From Lachnospiraceae bacterium (GTDB lineage Bacteria > Bacillota > Clostridia > Lachnospirales > Lachnospiraceae): a stretch of 38,414 bases of DNA. Where the stretch lies: NCBI GenBank assembly GCA_009774375.1, contig VSNO01000018.1, positions 1 to 38,414 on the forward strand. Reading direction: 5' to 3'. The notes beneath the pieces were generated by a model. That model made no database searches, had not been told where the DNA came from, and saw nothing but the letters and a program-made list of their open reading frames with translations. Below, piece after piece: positions 1-7,749 of the stretch (position 1 is its first letter; every line of letters starts with the position of its first letter). A program made the translations under genes and the position numbers.

Positions 1-1
1 C

Positions 2-277
2 AGTATGATCGCACTCACGGAGATCGCCCAGAAGGAAGCGGACGCGCAGATGCTCCTTGAGGCAAAAGGATTTGCAGAGACTGTGGTGAGCATCAGCGGC
101 GACAAAGCGGATGTCATGGTGGAGACAGCGAACCTCACGGAATCACAGACTGCCCAGATCCTGGATATCGTGCAGAGAAAAACAGATGTAGCTCCGGAAA
201 ATATCATTATCACAGTGTCGGGTGTCACCAATGGCGAATCTGACACCGTATCCGAGGAAGTATCCGGCGAGGAATAA
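2..277 (+). CDS. spoIIIAH: Stage III sporulation protein AH, C-terminal part (5' truncated by window)
   Basis: The last ~91 codons of a gene whose start lies before the window. The visible protein opens with MIALTEIAQKE, followed by LLEAKGF, a VVSISG strand and the stretch QILDIVQRKTDV. This pattern is typical of the SpoIIIAH C-terminal domain, a YscJ/FliF-like ring-building fold. In the family, SpoIIIAH sits in the mother-cell membrane and pairs with forespore SpoIIQ to form the engulfment channel. The C-terminus is short and acidic (EEVSGEE). The rest of the spoIIIA operon should lie just upstream. The next gene, deoB, has its own promoter, so this is probably the operon end. No strong terminator is visible between 278 and 380. 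Confidence 0.85.
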   Translation, partial: SMIALTEIAQKEADAQMLLEAKGFAETVVSISGDKADVMVETANLTESQTAQILDIVQRKTDVAPENIIITVSGVTNGESDTVSEEVSGEE

Positions 278-282
278 ATATG

Positions 283-311
283 TGGAATTAATTGGATAAA
301 TGTGGTATACT
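283..311 (+). promoter_or_regulatory. Candidate extended -10 promoter for deoB
   Basis: TATACT at 306-311 is preceded by TG one base upstream (TGGTATACT), which makes an extended -10 box. The -35 candidate TGGAAT (283-288) is weak, with 17 bp spacing. It lies between the spoIIIAH stop and deoB and is the best sigma-A-like signal there. Confidence 0.5.
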
Positions 312-328
312 AAAGTATTATATTGCGA

Positions 329-361
329 ACTGCCTTGATCATGCGCATCGCGAGGGGCAGT
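329..361 (+). other. Leader hairpin upstream of deoB
   Basis: ACTGCC (329-334) pairs with GGCAGT (356-361) around a loop containing the self-complementary ATGCGCAT. It lies between the candidate promoter and the AAGGAG ribosome binding site of deoB, so it would be in the mRNA leader. There is no U-run after it, so it is not a simple terminator. A regulatory role is only a possibility. Confidence 0.3.
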
Positions 362-380
362 CTGGCGGAAAGGAGCACAT

Positions 381-1568
381 ATGAAAAGAGTATTTTTGAT
401 CGTGTTGGACAGCTTTGGGATCGGTGAGATGGAGGATGCGGAAGCCTATGGTGACAAGGGGACGAATACCATAGGCTCCGTTTCCGAGAGCTCACTTTTT
501 CATGTGCCGAATCTGCAGAAGCTGGGGCTTTTTCATATCGAGGGCGTGAGGTGCAGGAAACCAGAGCCGGTGGGGACGCCGCTCGCAGCAGTTGCAAGGA
601 TGAAGGAGGCATCGCGTGGAAAGGACACAACGATAGGGCATTGGGAGATCGCCGGCCTGATATCGGAGAATCCTCTGCCGACCTATCCGGATGGATTTCC
701 GGCAGAGGTGCTGGATGAATTTTCAAGGCTTACAGGCAGGGGGGTGCTCTGCAATAGGACGTATTCGGGAACGGAGGTGATCAGGGATTACGGTGACGAG
801 CATGTCAGGACGGGGGATCTGATCGTGTACACGTCCGCGGACAGCGTATTCCAGATCGCGGCGCATGAGGAGGTCGTACCGCTGGAAACACTGTACGACT
901 ATTGCCGGAAGGCGCGTAACCTGCTGCAGGGAAAGCACGGGGTAGGGCGTGTTATCGCGAGACCGTTTGTGGGGACGTCGGGAAATTATGTCAGAACGGC
1001 GCACCGCCATGATTATTCTCTGCTGCCGCCGCATGAGACGATGCTGGACCTGCTCAAAGCCGCGGGCAGGGACGTGATCGCGGTCGGGAAGATCAACGAT
1101 ATTTTTGCCGGAAAAGGGATCACGGAATTCGTGTATACGGGCGGGAACGCGGAGGGCATCGGGCGCACACTCGAGTATCTCGACAGGGATTTCGAGGGTC
1201 TGTGTTTCATCAATCTGGTCGATTATGATATGCTCTACGGGCATCGCAGGGATGTCGACGGCTACGCGGAGGCGATGTCTTATTTTGACGGGAAACTTCC
1301 CGGGATCATGGCAAAGCTTGGCGATGAGGATCTGCTGATGATCACAGCGGATCACGGATGCGACCCGGCGTACACAAAAACGACAGACCACACGCGGGAG
1401 TACACGCCTTTTCTCATGTATGGTAAACATGTGGAGCCAGTAAACTTTGGCACGCGGGAGACCTTTGCGGATATCGCGGCGACAGTGCTTGACTGTCTCG
1501 GCGTGGCGGGCAGGGTGTCCGGCACCAGCATGTACAGGCAGGTCAGGACACAAAATGAAGCAGACTAA
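381..1568 (+). CDS. deoB: Phosphopentomutase
   Basis: Interconverts ribose/deoxyribose 1-phosphate and 5-phosphate, linking nucleoside breakdown to the pentose phosphate pool; cytosolic. The 395-residue length fits the family. Alkaline-phosphatase-superfamily metal ligands are visible: D10 in VLDSFGIG, the KDTTIGHWE motif around T83/T84 (site of the catalytic phosphothreonine), D283 and H288 in VDYDMLYGH, D324-H325 in ITADHG, and H337 in TDHTREYTP. The ATG has an AAGGAG site a few bases upstream. It is followed after 6 bp by prfC, so the two are probably co-transcribed. No other nucleoside-salvage genes are nearby, so it stands apart from a classical deo operon. Confidence 0.95.
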   Translation: MKRVFLIVLDSFGIGEMEDAEAYGDKGTNTIGSVSESSLFHVPNLQKLGLFHIEGVRCRKPEPVGTPLAAVARMKEASRGKDTTIGHWEIAGLISENPLPTYPDGFPAEVLDEFSRLTGRGVLCNRTYSGTEVIRDYGDEHVRTGDLIVYTSADSVFQIAAHEEVVPLETLYDYCRKARNLLQGKHGVGRVIARPFVGTSGNYVRTAHRHDYSLLPPHETMLDLLKAAGRDVIAVGKINDIFAGKGITEFVYTGGNAEGIGRTLEYLDRDFEGLCFINLVDYDMLYGHRRDVDGYAEAMSYFDGKLPGIMAKLGDEDLLMITADHGCDPAYTKTTDHTREYTPFLMYGKHVEPVNFGTRETFADIAATVLDCLGVAGRVSGTSMYRQVRTQNEAD

Positions 1569-1574
1569 GTATAG

Positions 1575-3185
1575 ATGGAGGACAGATCAGTGAGTGTGAT
1601 TGCAGAAGAGATAAACAAGAGGAGGACGTTTGCCATTATATCGCATCCCGATGCCGGCAAGACGACCCTGACTGAAAAATTTTTGTTGTATGGAGGCGCC
1701 ATCAACCTGGCAGGGAGCGTCAAGGGAAAGGCGACAGCAAGACATGCGGTTTCGGACTGGATGGAGATCGAGAAGGAGAGAGGGATCTCGGTCACATCCT
1801 CTGTGCTGCAGTTCAACTATGACGGTTACTGTATCAATATCCTGGATACACCGGGGCATCAGGATTTCTCGGAGGATACGTACAGGACGCTCATGGCGGC
1901 GGATTCGGCAGTCATGGTGATCGATGCGTCAAAGGGAGTCGAGGCACAGACGCGGAAGCTTTTCAAAGTCTGCGGCATGAGGGGGATCCCTATCTTTACC
2001 TTTATCAATAAGCTGGACAGGGATGCGAATGACACGTTTGAGCTTCTGGACGAGATCGAGAAGGAGCTTGGGATCGCCACCTGTCCGGTCAACTGGCCGA
2101 TCGGTTCGGGAAAGCGCTTTAAGGGCGTTTATGACAGACATGGGAACCATGTGCTCACCTACTCTGATACCCAGAAGGGGACAAAGGAGGGGGAGACGAC
2201 GGTGATCCCGATGGATGATGAGGTGCTGCTGCTCGAAAAGATCGGTGACGAGGCGCTTGCCACACTGCGGGATGAGATCGAGCTGCTCGACGGGGCGAGT
2301 GCGGAGTTTGACATCGAGGAGGTGCGCGGCGGAAGGCTGACGCCTGTATTTTTTGGCTCGGCGCTCACGAATTTCGGCGTGGAAGTATTCCTGCAGAACT
2401 TTTTAAAGATGGCGACAACGCCGCTTCCGAGGGTATCCCAGGGGGAGAAGATCGATCCTGTCAGCAACGATTTCTCCGCATTTGTGTTCAAGATCCAGGC
2501 AAATATGAACAAGGCGCACCGCGACAGGGTGGCGTTCATGCGCATCTGTTCCGGCAGGTTTGACGCCAGCGCGGAGGTGAAACACGTGCAGGGCGGGAAG
2601 GTCATGCGCCTCTCGCAGCCGCAGCAGATCATGGCGGATGAGCGCAGGATACTCGATGAGGCGTATGCGGGCGACATCATCGGCGTGTTTGATCCTGGGA
2701 TCTTTTCGATCGGAGACACCGTCTGTGCGCCCAAAAACGATATCTGCTATGAGGGGATACCGACCTTTGCGCCGGAGCACTTTGCAAGGGTGCGGCAGAT
2801 CGATACGATGAAGCGCAAGCAGTTCATTAAGGGTGTCAATCAGATCGCCCAGGAGGGTGCGATCCAGATCTTCCAGGAGTTTCACACAGGTATGGAGGAG
2901 ATCATCGTGGGCGTGGTCGGCGTACTTCAGTTCGATGTGCTCAAATACCGCCTGGAGAATGAGTACAATGTCGAGATCAAGCTTGAGTCGCTTCCATATG
3001 AGTATATCCGGTGGATCGAGAACAAGGACGAGGTTGATATGGACAGGCTCTCCGGCACTTCGGACATGAAGAAGATACAGGATCTGAAGGGCAATCCGCT
3101 GCTGTTGTTCATCAACCAGTGGAGTATCGGGATGACGATCGACAGGAACAAGGGGCTGGTGCTCTCGGAATTCGGCAGAAATTGA
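1575..3185 (+). CDS. prfC: Peptide chain release factor 3 (GTPase)
   Basis: A translational GTPase that recycles release factors 1 and 2 from the ribosome after termination. At 536 residues it is close to the usual ~530. G1 is HPDAGKTT (24-31), G3 is DTPGH (91-95) and G4 is NKLD (145-148). RF3-specific features follow: the stretch RHAVSDWMEIEKERGISVTSS after G1, and the C-terminal region with VGVLQFDVLKYRLENEY. These separate it from EF-G and from LepA, which is also in this window at 27068. It lies 6 bp after deoB and ends 20 bp before the next gene, so it sits inside a short operon. Nothing looks damaged. Confidence 0.95.
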   Translation: MEDRSVSVIAEEINKRRTFAIISHPDAGKTTLTEKFLLYGGAINLAGSVKGKATARHAVSDWMEIEKERGISVTSSVLQFNYDGYCINILDTPGHQDFSEDTYRTLMAADSAVMVIDASKGVEAQTRKLFKVCGMRGIPIFTFINKLDRDANDTFELLDEIEKELGIATCPVNWPIGSGKRFKGVYDRHGNHVLTYSDTQKGTKEGETTVIPMDDEVLLLEKIGDEALATLRDEIELLDGASAEFDIEEVRGGRLTPVFFGSALTNFGVEVFLQNFLKMATTPLPRVSQGEKIDPVSNDFSAFVFKIQANMNKAHRDRVAFMRICSGRFDASAEVKHVQGGKVMRLSQPQQIMADERRILDEAYAGDIIGVFDPGIFSIGDTVCAPKNDICYEGIPTFAPEHFARVRQIDTMKRKQFIKGVNQIAQEGAIQIFQEFHTGMEEIIVGVVGVLQFDVLKYRLENEYNVEIKLESLPYEYIRWIENKDEVDMDRLSGTSDMKKIQDLKGNPLLLFINQWSIGMTIDRNKGLVLSEFGRN

Positions 3186-3205
3186 TCAGGAGTAAAGAAG
3201 CATTG

Positions 3206-4426
3206 ATGAGAAAATGGACAGTGTTGTGGCCAGTGCTGGTCGGCAGCGTGGTGCTTTTTGCACAGGGCTGCGCAGATCAGGGCATGTTAGGCCTGCAGGA
3301 TATCATTCGCGAGGAGAAAAATGCCGGGGAAGCAGAAAGTACGACAGAGCCGCGTGAGTATGAACCGGAACAGCCGCAAAGCGACAGTACGCAGGAGCAG
3401 CAGGACACCAGGGAAGTGTCTGAGCTCTATTATGCATACCATCATCTGGACGGGGAGAAGCAGAAGATCTATCTCGAAGTGCTCGATGCGCTGACCGGAA
3501 TGAAGAGCGGCGTGCCGTTGTCCACGCTGGACAAGTCAGTCCTGGACGTCGTGTTTGCCTGCGTGATGAACGACCATCCCGAACTTTTTTACACGGATGG
3601 ATATCAGTATACGGAGTACACGATCGGCGGTACCGTGACCGGGCTTACATTCAGCGGGAAGTATTCTATGACTGACGCGGAGGCAGAACAGGCAAAGCTT
3701 ATGATCGAACAGAGGCTGGCGGAGTGTTTTCAGCAGGTGCCGTTACACGAGGATGAGTACAGTACGGTCAGATACCTGTATGAATGGCTGATCGACCACA
3801 CGGAATATGACAGGACAGCGGAGAATAATCAGAACATACGCTCTGTTTTCCTGCAGGGAAGATCAGTGTGTCAGGGGTATGCAAAGGCGATGCAGTATAT
3901 GCTGCAGAAGGCTGGGATCCAGTGCGTGCTGGTGACAGGCTTCACAAATGGCGAGCGGCACGGGTGGGATCTGGTGCGTGTGAACGGGGAGTATTATTAT
4001 CTGGATCCGACATGGGGTGACGCCTCATACGCCTCGGGCGGCACGGAAAGTGCACTGGACGGTTTTGTCCCGCCGATCAATTACGACTATTTTCTGGTGA
4101 CGACGGATGAGATCACAAGGACGCATTCCATCGAGAAAGTGGTGGAACTGCCGCTGTGTACGGCAGTTGATGACAACTATTTTGTGCGCGAAGGGCTGTT
4201 CTTTGACAGCTACGATGCCGCCAGGCTCGCCCTTGTTTTTGGCAGTGAGGCGACGAGGGAGGCAGGGTATGTGACGCTGAAATGCGGCAGCAGTGAGGCG
4301 TATGAGCAGATGATGCGGACGCTGATCGAGTCGCAGGCGGTTTTTGATTTTGTGGACAGGCAGGGGGAGAGCATCGCTTATACCTCGAACGAAGAACAGA
4401 GGACGATCAGTTTTTGGAATATATAG
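3206..4426 (+). CDS. Transglutaminase-core domain lipoprotein
   Basis: A 406-residue predicted exported protein. The start at 3206 gives MRKWTVLWPVLVGSVVLF then AQGC, a lipoprotein-type signal with the modified Cys near residue 22. An in-frame TTG directly before it (3203) is an alternative, since AGGAG at 3188-3192 is slightly far from either. After an acidic Glu/Gln/Thr-rich linker (~30-75) comes a domain with a cysteine-protease-like triad: C222 in SVCQGYAKA, H252 in NGERHGWD and D267 in YLDPTWGD. This is the standard transglutaminase-like (PF01841-type) arrangement. In Firmicutes such proteins are usually surface proteases or cross-linkers of unknown substrate; a true transglutaminase reaction is not implied. 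Likely co-transcribed with deoB-prfC. Confidence 0.8.
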   Translation: MRKWTVLWPVLVGSVVLFAQGCADQGMLGLQDIIREEKNAGEAESTTEPREYEPEQPQSDSTQEQQDTREVSELYYAYHHLDGEKQKIYLEVLDALTGMKSGVPLSTLDKSVLDVVFACVMNDHPELFYTDGYQYTEYTIGGTVTGLTFSGKYSMTDAEAEQAKLMIEQRLAECFQQVPLHEDEYSTVRYLYEWLIDHTEYDRTAENNQNIRSVFLQGRSVCQGYAKAMQYMLQKAGIQCVLVTGFTNGERHGWDLVRVNGEYYYLDPTWGDASYASGGTESALDGFVPPINYDYFLVTTDEITRTHSIEKVVELPLCTAVDDNYFVREGLFFDSYDAARLALVFGSEATREAGYVTLKCGSSEAYEQMMRTLIESQAVFDFVDRQGESIAYTSNEEQRTISFWNI

Positions 4427-4479
4427 GAGAATGGAATGACATATTTTGGGAAAGTATGTTAATAGAACTGATTTTTTCT

Positions 4480-4507
4480 TTGCAAAGTTATGGGATAATG
4501 ATATAAT
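4480..4507 (+). promoter_or_regulatory. Sigma-A-type promoter of the asp23-nusB-xse-isp operon
   Basis: TTGCAA (4480-4485), 16 bp spacer, TATAAT (4502-4507), followed 38 bp later by the start codon at 4546. This is the strongest promoter in the first third of the window. It would drive the long downstream operon in which genes overlap or are closely spaced. Confidence 0.7.
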
Positions 4508-4545
4508 AAAATATAGTGCAGAAAAAGATACAGGAGGTTAGAAGC

Positions 4546-4908
4546 ATGGAAAAAGAGACAGAGATGAAGGAATTTGGCACGGTGAAGATCGCGAATGATG
4601 TCGTCGCGATGATCGCAGGGCTTGCGGCGACTGAGGTGGACGGCGTGGGTGCGATGGTCGGCAATATCACGAATGAGCTGATGGGCAAGGTCGGCATGAA
4701 GAAGCAGACAAAGGGCGTCAAGGTCGACATCCTCGACGGAAATGTGTCCGTGGAGCTTGCGGTCACAATGGAGTACGGCTTTAACATTCCCACGACCTGC
4801 AACAAAGTGCAGGAGAAGGTAAAGAATGCGATCGAGACGATGACCGGGTTCAATGTCTCTGATGTCAATATCAGGATCGTTGGGATCAAGATGGCATCGG
4901 ACAAGTAG
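4546..4908 (+). CDS. Asp23/Gls24 family envelope stress response protein
   Basis: 120 residues from an ATG placed 8 bases after AGGAGG (4532-4537). An upstream in-frame ATG at 4516 has no such site. The sequence GTVKIANDVVAMIAGLAATEVDGV, then MKKQTKGVKVDI and VTMEYGFNIPTTCNKVQEKVKNAIE, is characteristic of the Asp23 (DUF322) family, the counterpart of B. subtilis YqhY, which also sits just before nusB. Members are small cytosolic or membrane-associated proteins linked to envelope stress, and YqhY to acetyl-CoA carboxylase control. Unlike B. subtilis, accB/accC are not adjacent. First gene of the operon. Confidence 0.88.
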   Translation: MEKETEMKEFGTVKIANDVVAMIAGLAATEVDGVGAMVGNITNELMGKVGMKKQTKGVKVDILDGNVSVELAVTMEYGFNIPTTCNKVQEKVKNAIETMTGFNVSDVNIRIVGIKMASDK

Positions 4909-4956
4909 GGGCCGCGCAGATACAGGTCGTGCGGATATGGATTAAGGAAAAGATAA

Positions 4957-5379
4957 ATGAGCAGAAGAGAGCTTAGGGAACAGATATTCAAATATATTTT
5001 CAGGATTGAATTTAACGACAGGGAAGAAATGCCCGAGCAGGAGCAGTTCTTCTTTGAAAACCTCAGGACGGAGGCACAGGAGAGGGAACTGCAGGAGATC
5101 AGGGACGAAGATGCCGCGTATATTTCCAGCAAAAGCAACAGGATCATCGAAAAGCTCGATGAGCTGGATGCGATGATCAACAGGCAGGCAAAAGGATGGA
5201 CGACACAGAGAATGGGGAAGGTAGACCTCACGATCCTGCGCCTTGCCGTGTACGAGATCGTCTTTGACGACGATGTGCCGACAGGTGTCGCGATCAATGA
5301 GGCGGTCGAGCTTGCCAAGAAATTCGGGCAGGAGGAATCGTCGGGTTTTGTCAACGGGGTGCTTGCGAAATTCGCATAG
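4957..5379 (+). CDS. nusB: Transcription antitermination factor NusB
   Basis: 140 residues. NusB with NusE (S10) binds boxA RNA and supports rRNA antitermination. Recognised from the N-terminal SRRELREQIFKYIFRIEF helix, an acidic middle, and the C-terminal conserved block VDLTILRLAVYEI followed by PTGVAINEAVELAKKFG and SSGFVNGVLAKFA. Its ATG follows AAGGA in the 48-bp gap after the asp23-like gene. Location between asp23/yqhY and xseA is the conserved Firmicute order, although folD, which follows nusB in Bacillus, is absent. Confidence 0.95.
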   Translation: MSRRELREQIFKYIFRIEFNDREEMPEQEQFFFENLRTEAQERELQEIRDEDAAYISSKSNRIIEKLDELDAMINRQAKGWTTQRMGKVDLTILRLAVYEIVFDDDVPTGVAINEAVELAKKFGQEESSGFVNGVLAKFA

Positions 5380-5406
5380 ACGGTCAGAAGGTATGGAGGC
5401 TTGTTC

Positions 5407-6633
5407 GTGAAACAGAATGTTTATACGGTTGCCCAGATCAACTCCTATATCAAGAACATGTTCTCGCAGGATTATATGCTGCGGTCTGTCTTTGTCAAGG
5501 GAGAGATCAGTAATTGCAAGTACCATTCGTCAGGGCATATTTATTTTACGTTGAAGGATGCAAAGGGCGTCATCGCCTGTGTGATGTTTGCCGGCAACCG
5601 CACCGGACTTTCCTTTCGGCTGGAGGAGGGGCAGATGGTTGTGGTTGGCGGTACGATTGACGTGTATGAGCGGGATGGAAAATACCAGCTCTACGCGAAG
5701 CAGATCACACTCGATGGCGCCGGCGTGCTGTACGAGAAATTTGACCGCATGAAACGGAAGCTGGAGGAGATGGGAATGTTTGCACCGGAGTACAAGCAGC
5801 CCATTCCCGGATATATCAGGACACTCGGCGTCGTGACGGCGCCAACAGGAGCCGCAGTGCGCGATATCATCAATATCGCGACGAGGCGCAATCCTTATAT
5901 ACAGATCATACTGTATCCGGCGATCGTGCAGGGAGACCAGGCGGCAGCGAGCATCATAAACGGGATCCGTGCGTTGGAGCAGCTTGGCGTGGACGTGATG
6001 ATCGTCGGCAGGGGCGGCGGTTCCATCGAGGATCTGTGGGCGTTTAACGAGGAAGCGGTAGCGCAGGCCGTGTTTGATTGCAGTGTCCCGGTCATATCGG
6101 CAGTCGGACATGAGACGGACACAACGATCACGGACTTCGTGGCGGATCTGAGGGCGCCGACGCCCTCGGCGGCGGCAGAGCTTGCAGTCTATGACTTCGC
6201 GCAGCTGATGGAGAAGCTCGCGGCGTACAGCAATACCCTGAACCATGCTGTGCAGGTGCAGATCCGAAAGCAGCAGAACAGGCTGGAGAACCAGAAACTG
6301 CAGCTGAGATATCTCAGCCCCGTGAACCAGATCCAACAAAAGAGGACGTACACGATGGATCTGGAGGGACGGCTGTCGGGGCTGATGGCCGGTGTGCTGA
6401 CACACCACCACCACAGGCTGGCGCTGTATGCCGAGAAGTTAAAGGGATTGTCACCGCTTGAAAAGCTCAGTCAGGGCTATGCATATGTTGAGAGTGCAGG
6501 CCACAGGGTGATCAATGATGTCAATGCAGTAAAGCCGGAGGACATGGTGCGGATCTATGTGAAGAACGGTACGATACAGGCAGAAGTGAAGGAGATTGAT
6601 GAGGTAAGGTATGGCGAAGGAGCAGACGCTTGA
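5407..6633 (+). CDS. xseA: Exodeoxyribonuclease VII large subunit
   Basis: Large subunit of exonuclease VII, which degrades single-stranded DNA to oligonucleotides in both directions. The start is taken as GTG at 5407 because GGAGG (5395-5399) is 7 bases away; a TTG at 5401 is too close to it. The protein has 408 residues: an N-terminal OB-fold (YTVAQINSYIK, FVKGEISNCK, GHIYFTLKD), then the catalytic core with TAPTGAAVRDII, IVGRGGGSIEDLWAFN and ISAVGHETDTTI, then DFVADLRAPTPSAAAEL, and a coiled C-terminal arm ending in KLSQGYAYV. The 3' end overlaps xseB by 23 bp, which suggests translational coupling of the subunits. Confidence 0.95.
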   Translation: MKQNVYTVAQINSYIKNMFSQDYMLRSVFVKGEISNCKYHSSGHIYFTLKDAKGVIACVMFAGNRTGLSFRLEEGQMVVVGGTIDVYERDGKYQLYAKQITLDGAGVLYEKFDRMKRKLEEMGMFAPEYKQPIPGYIRTLGVVTAPTGAAVRDIINIATRRNPYIQIILYPAIVQGDQAAASIINGIRALEQLGVDVMIVGRGGGSIEDLWAFNEEAVAQAVFDCSVPVISAVGHETDTTITDFVADLRAPTPSAAAELAVYDFAQLMEKLAAYSNTLNHAVQVQIRKQQNRLENQKLQLRYLSPVNQIQQKRTYTMDLEGRLSGLMAGVLTHHHHRLALYAEKLKGLSPLEKLSQGYAYVESAGHRVINDVNAVKPEDMVRIYVKNGTIQAEVKEIDEVRYGEGADA

Positions 6634-6817
6634 ACAGATATTTGACAAGCTTGAGGAAACGATCGGAAAACTGGAGCAGGAGGATATCCCGCTGGAGGAA
6701 TCCTTCAAATTATATAAAGAGGGCATGAAACTGATCAAGTCCTGCAATGACAGGATCGACAAGGTGGAGAAGGAAGTTCTCAAATTGAACGAAAATGGTG
6801 AATTAGATGAATTTTGA
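6611..6817 (+). CDS. xseB: Exodeoxyribonuclease VII small subunit
   Basis: 68 residues, matching the typical length of XseB. It contains TLEQIFDKLEETIGKLEQEDIPLEESFKLYKEG, the family's two-helix hallmark, and ends in an acidic tail. Small subunits bind along the XseA arm. The start lies inside the end of xseA (overlap 23 bp) with GAGG just upstream, and the stop overlaps the ispA start by 11 bp, so translation of the three genes is probably coupled. Confidence 0.93.
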   Translation: MAKEQTLEQIFDKLEETIGKLEQEDIPLEESFKLYKEGMKLIKSCNDRIDKVEKEVLKLNENGELDEF

Positions 6818-7712
6818 CAGAGAGATGGAAAGCAGGGTAAAAGAGACAGAGGCCATCCTGAAGGCGTATCTTCCGGACGAAAGCGGCTGGGCAAGGACGG
6901 TGATGGAGGCGATGAACTACAGTGTCAATGCGGGCGGCAAACGTCTTCGGCCGATACTGATGGCGGAGACGTACCGGCTGTTTGGCGGCACGGACAAGAT
7001 AATCGAGCCGTTTATGGCAGCGATCGAGATGATCCATACGTATTCACTCGTGCACGATGACCTGCCTGCAATGGACAATGATGAATACCGCAGGGGCAGG
7101 AAGACGACATGGGTCGTCTACGGAGATGCCATGGCAGTCCTTGCGGGCGACGGGCTCTTAAATTATGCCTTTGAGACCGCTCTGAAGTCCTTTGGGATGC
7201 CGGGCAGCGACGCGGACAAAAAGGCGGCCGCGCTCTCCATACTTGCAGAGAAGGCAGGGATCCATGGGATGATCGGCGGACAGACAGCTGATATCGAAGC
7301 GGAGAATCTCGGGGATCAGGTGACACAGGAGCACCTTCTGTTCATCCATGAGCACAAGACCGCGGCGCTGATACAGGCTGCCATGATGGCGGGGGCTGTA
7401 CTGGCGGGGGCGGAGGACGCCCAGGTCAGGCTGGTGGAGAAGGCTGCCTGCGAGATCGGCGTCGCTTTTCAGATCCAGGACGATATCCTCGATGTGACGA
7501 GCAGTCTGGAGACGCTCGGGAAGCCTGTCGGCAGTGACGCGAAGAACCAGAAGACGACTTATGTCACGCTGCGGGGAGTCGAGGCGGCGTCGCAGGAGCA
7601 GAGGGAAATGTCAGACCATGCGGTGAAACTGCTGGAATCCCTGAATCAGGAAGGGTTTCAGAATGAATTCCTGATAGAGCTGATACGGAGTCTGATCACA
7701 CGGATCAAATAA
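6807..7712 (+). CDS. ispA: Polyprenyl (farnesyl/geranyl) diphosphate synthase
   Basis: A 301-residue trans-prenyltransferase that condenses isopentenyl diphosphate with dimethylallyl or geranyl diphosphate to make C15 precursors for undecaprenyl phosphate. The first Asp-rich motif DDLPAMD spans residues 84-90, and the second, DDILD, spans 225-229. NAGGKRLRP near residue 35 binds IPP. The residues upstream of the first motif (HTYSLVHDD) fit a short-chain synthase, consistent with FPP synthase. The ATG lies within the last codons of xseB. Dxs, which feeds the same MEP pathway, is the next gene. Confidence 0.92.
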   Translation: MNFDREMESRVKETEAILKAYLPDESGWARTVMEAMNYSVNAGGKRLRPILMAETYRLFGGTDKIIEPFMAAIEMIHTYSLVHDDLPAMDNDEYRRGRKTTWVVYGDAMAVLAGDGLLNYAFETALKSFGMPGSDADKKAAALSILAEKAGIHGMIGGQTADIEAENLGDQVTQEHLLFIHEHKTAALIQAAMMAGAVLAGAEDAQVRLVEKAACEIGVAFQIQDDILDVTSSLETLGKPVGSDAKNQKTTYVTLRGVEAASQEQREMSDHAVKLLESLNQEGFQNEFLIELIRSLITRIK

Positions 7713-7749
7713 ACAGATAAATCGGAAAGGTAAAGGCGCTGAGTATGAT

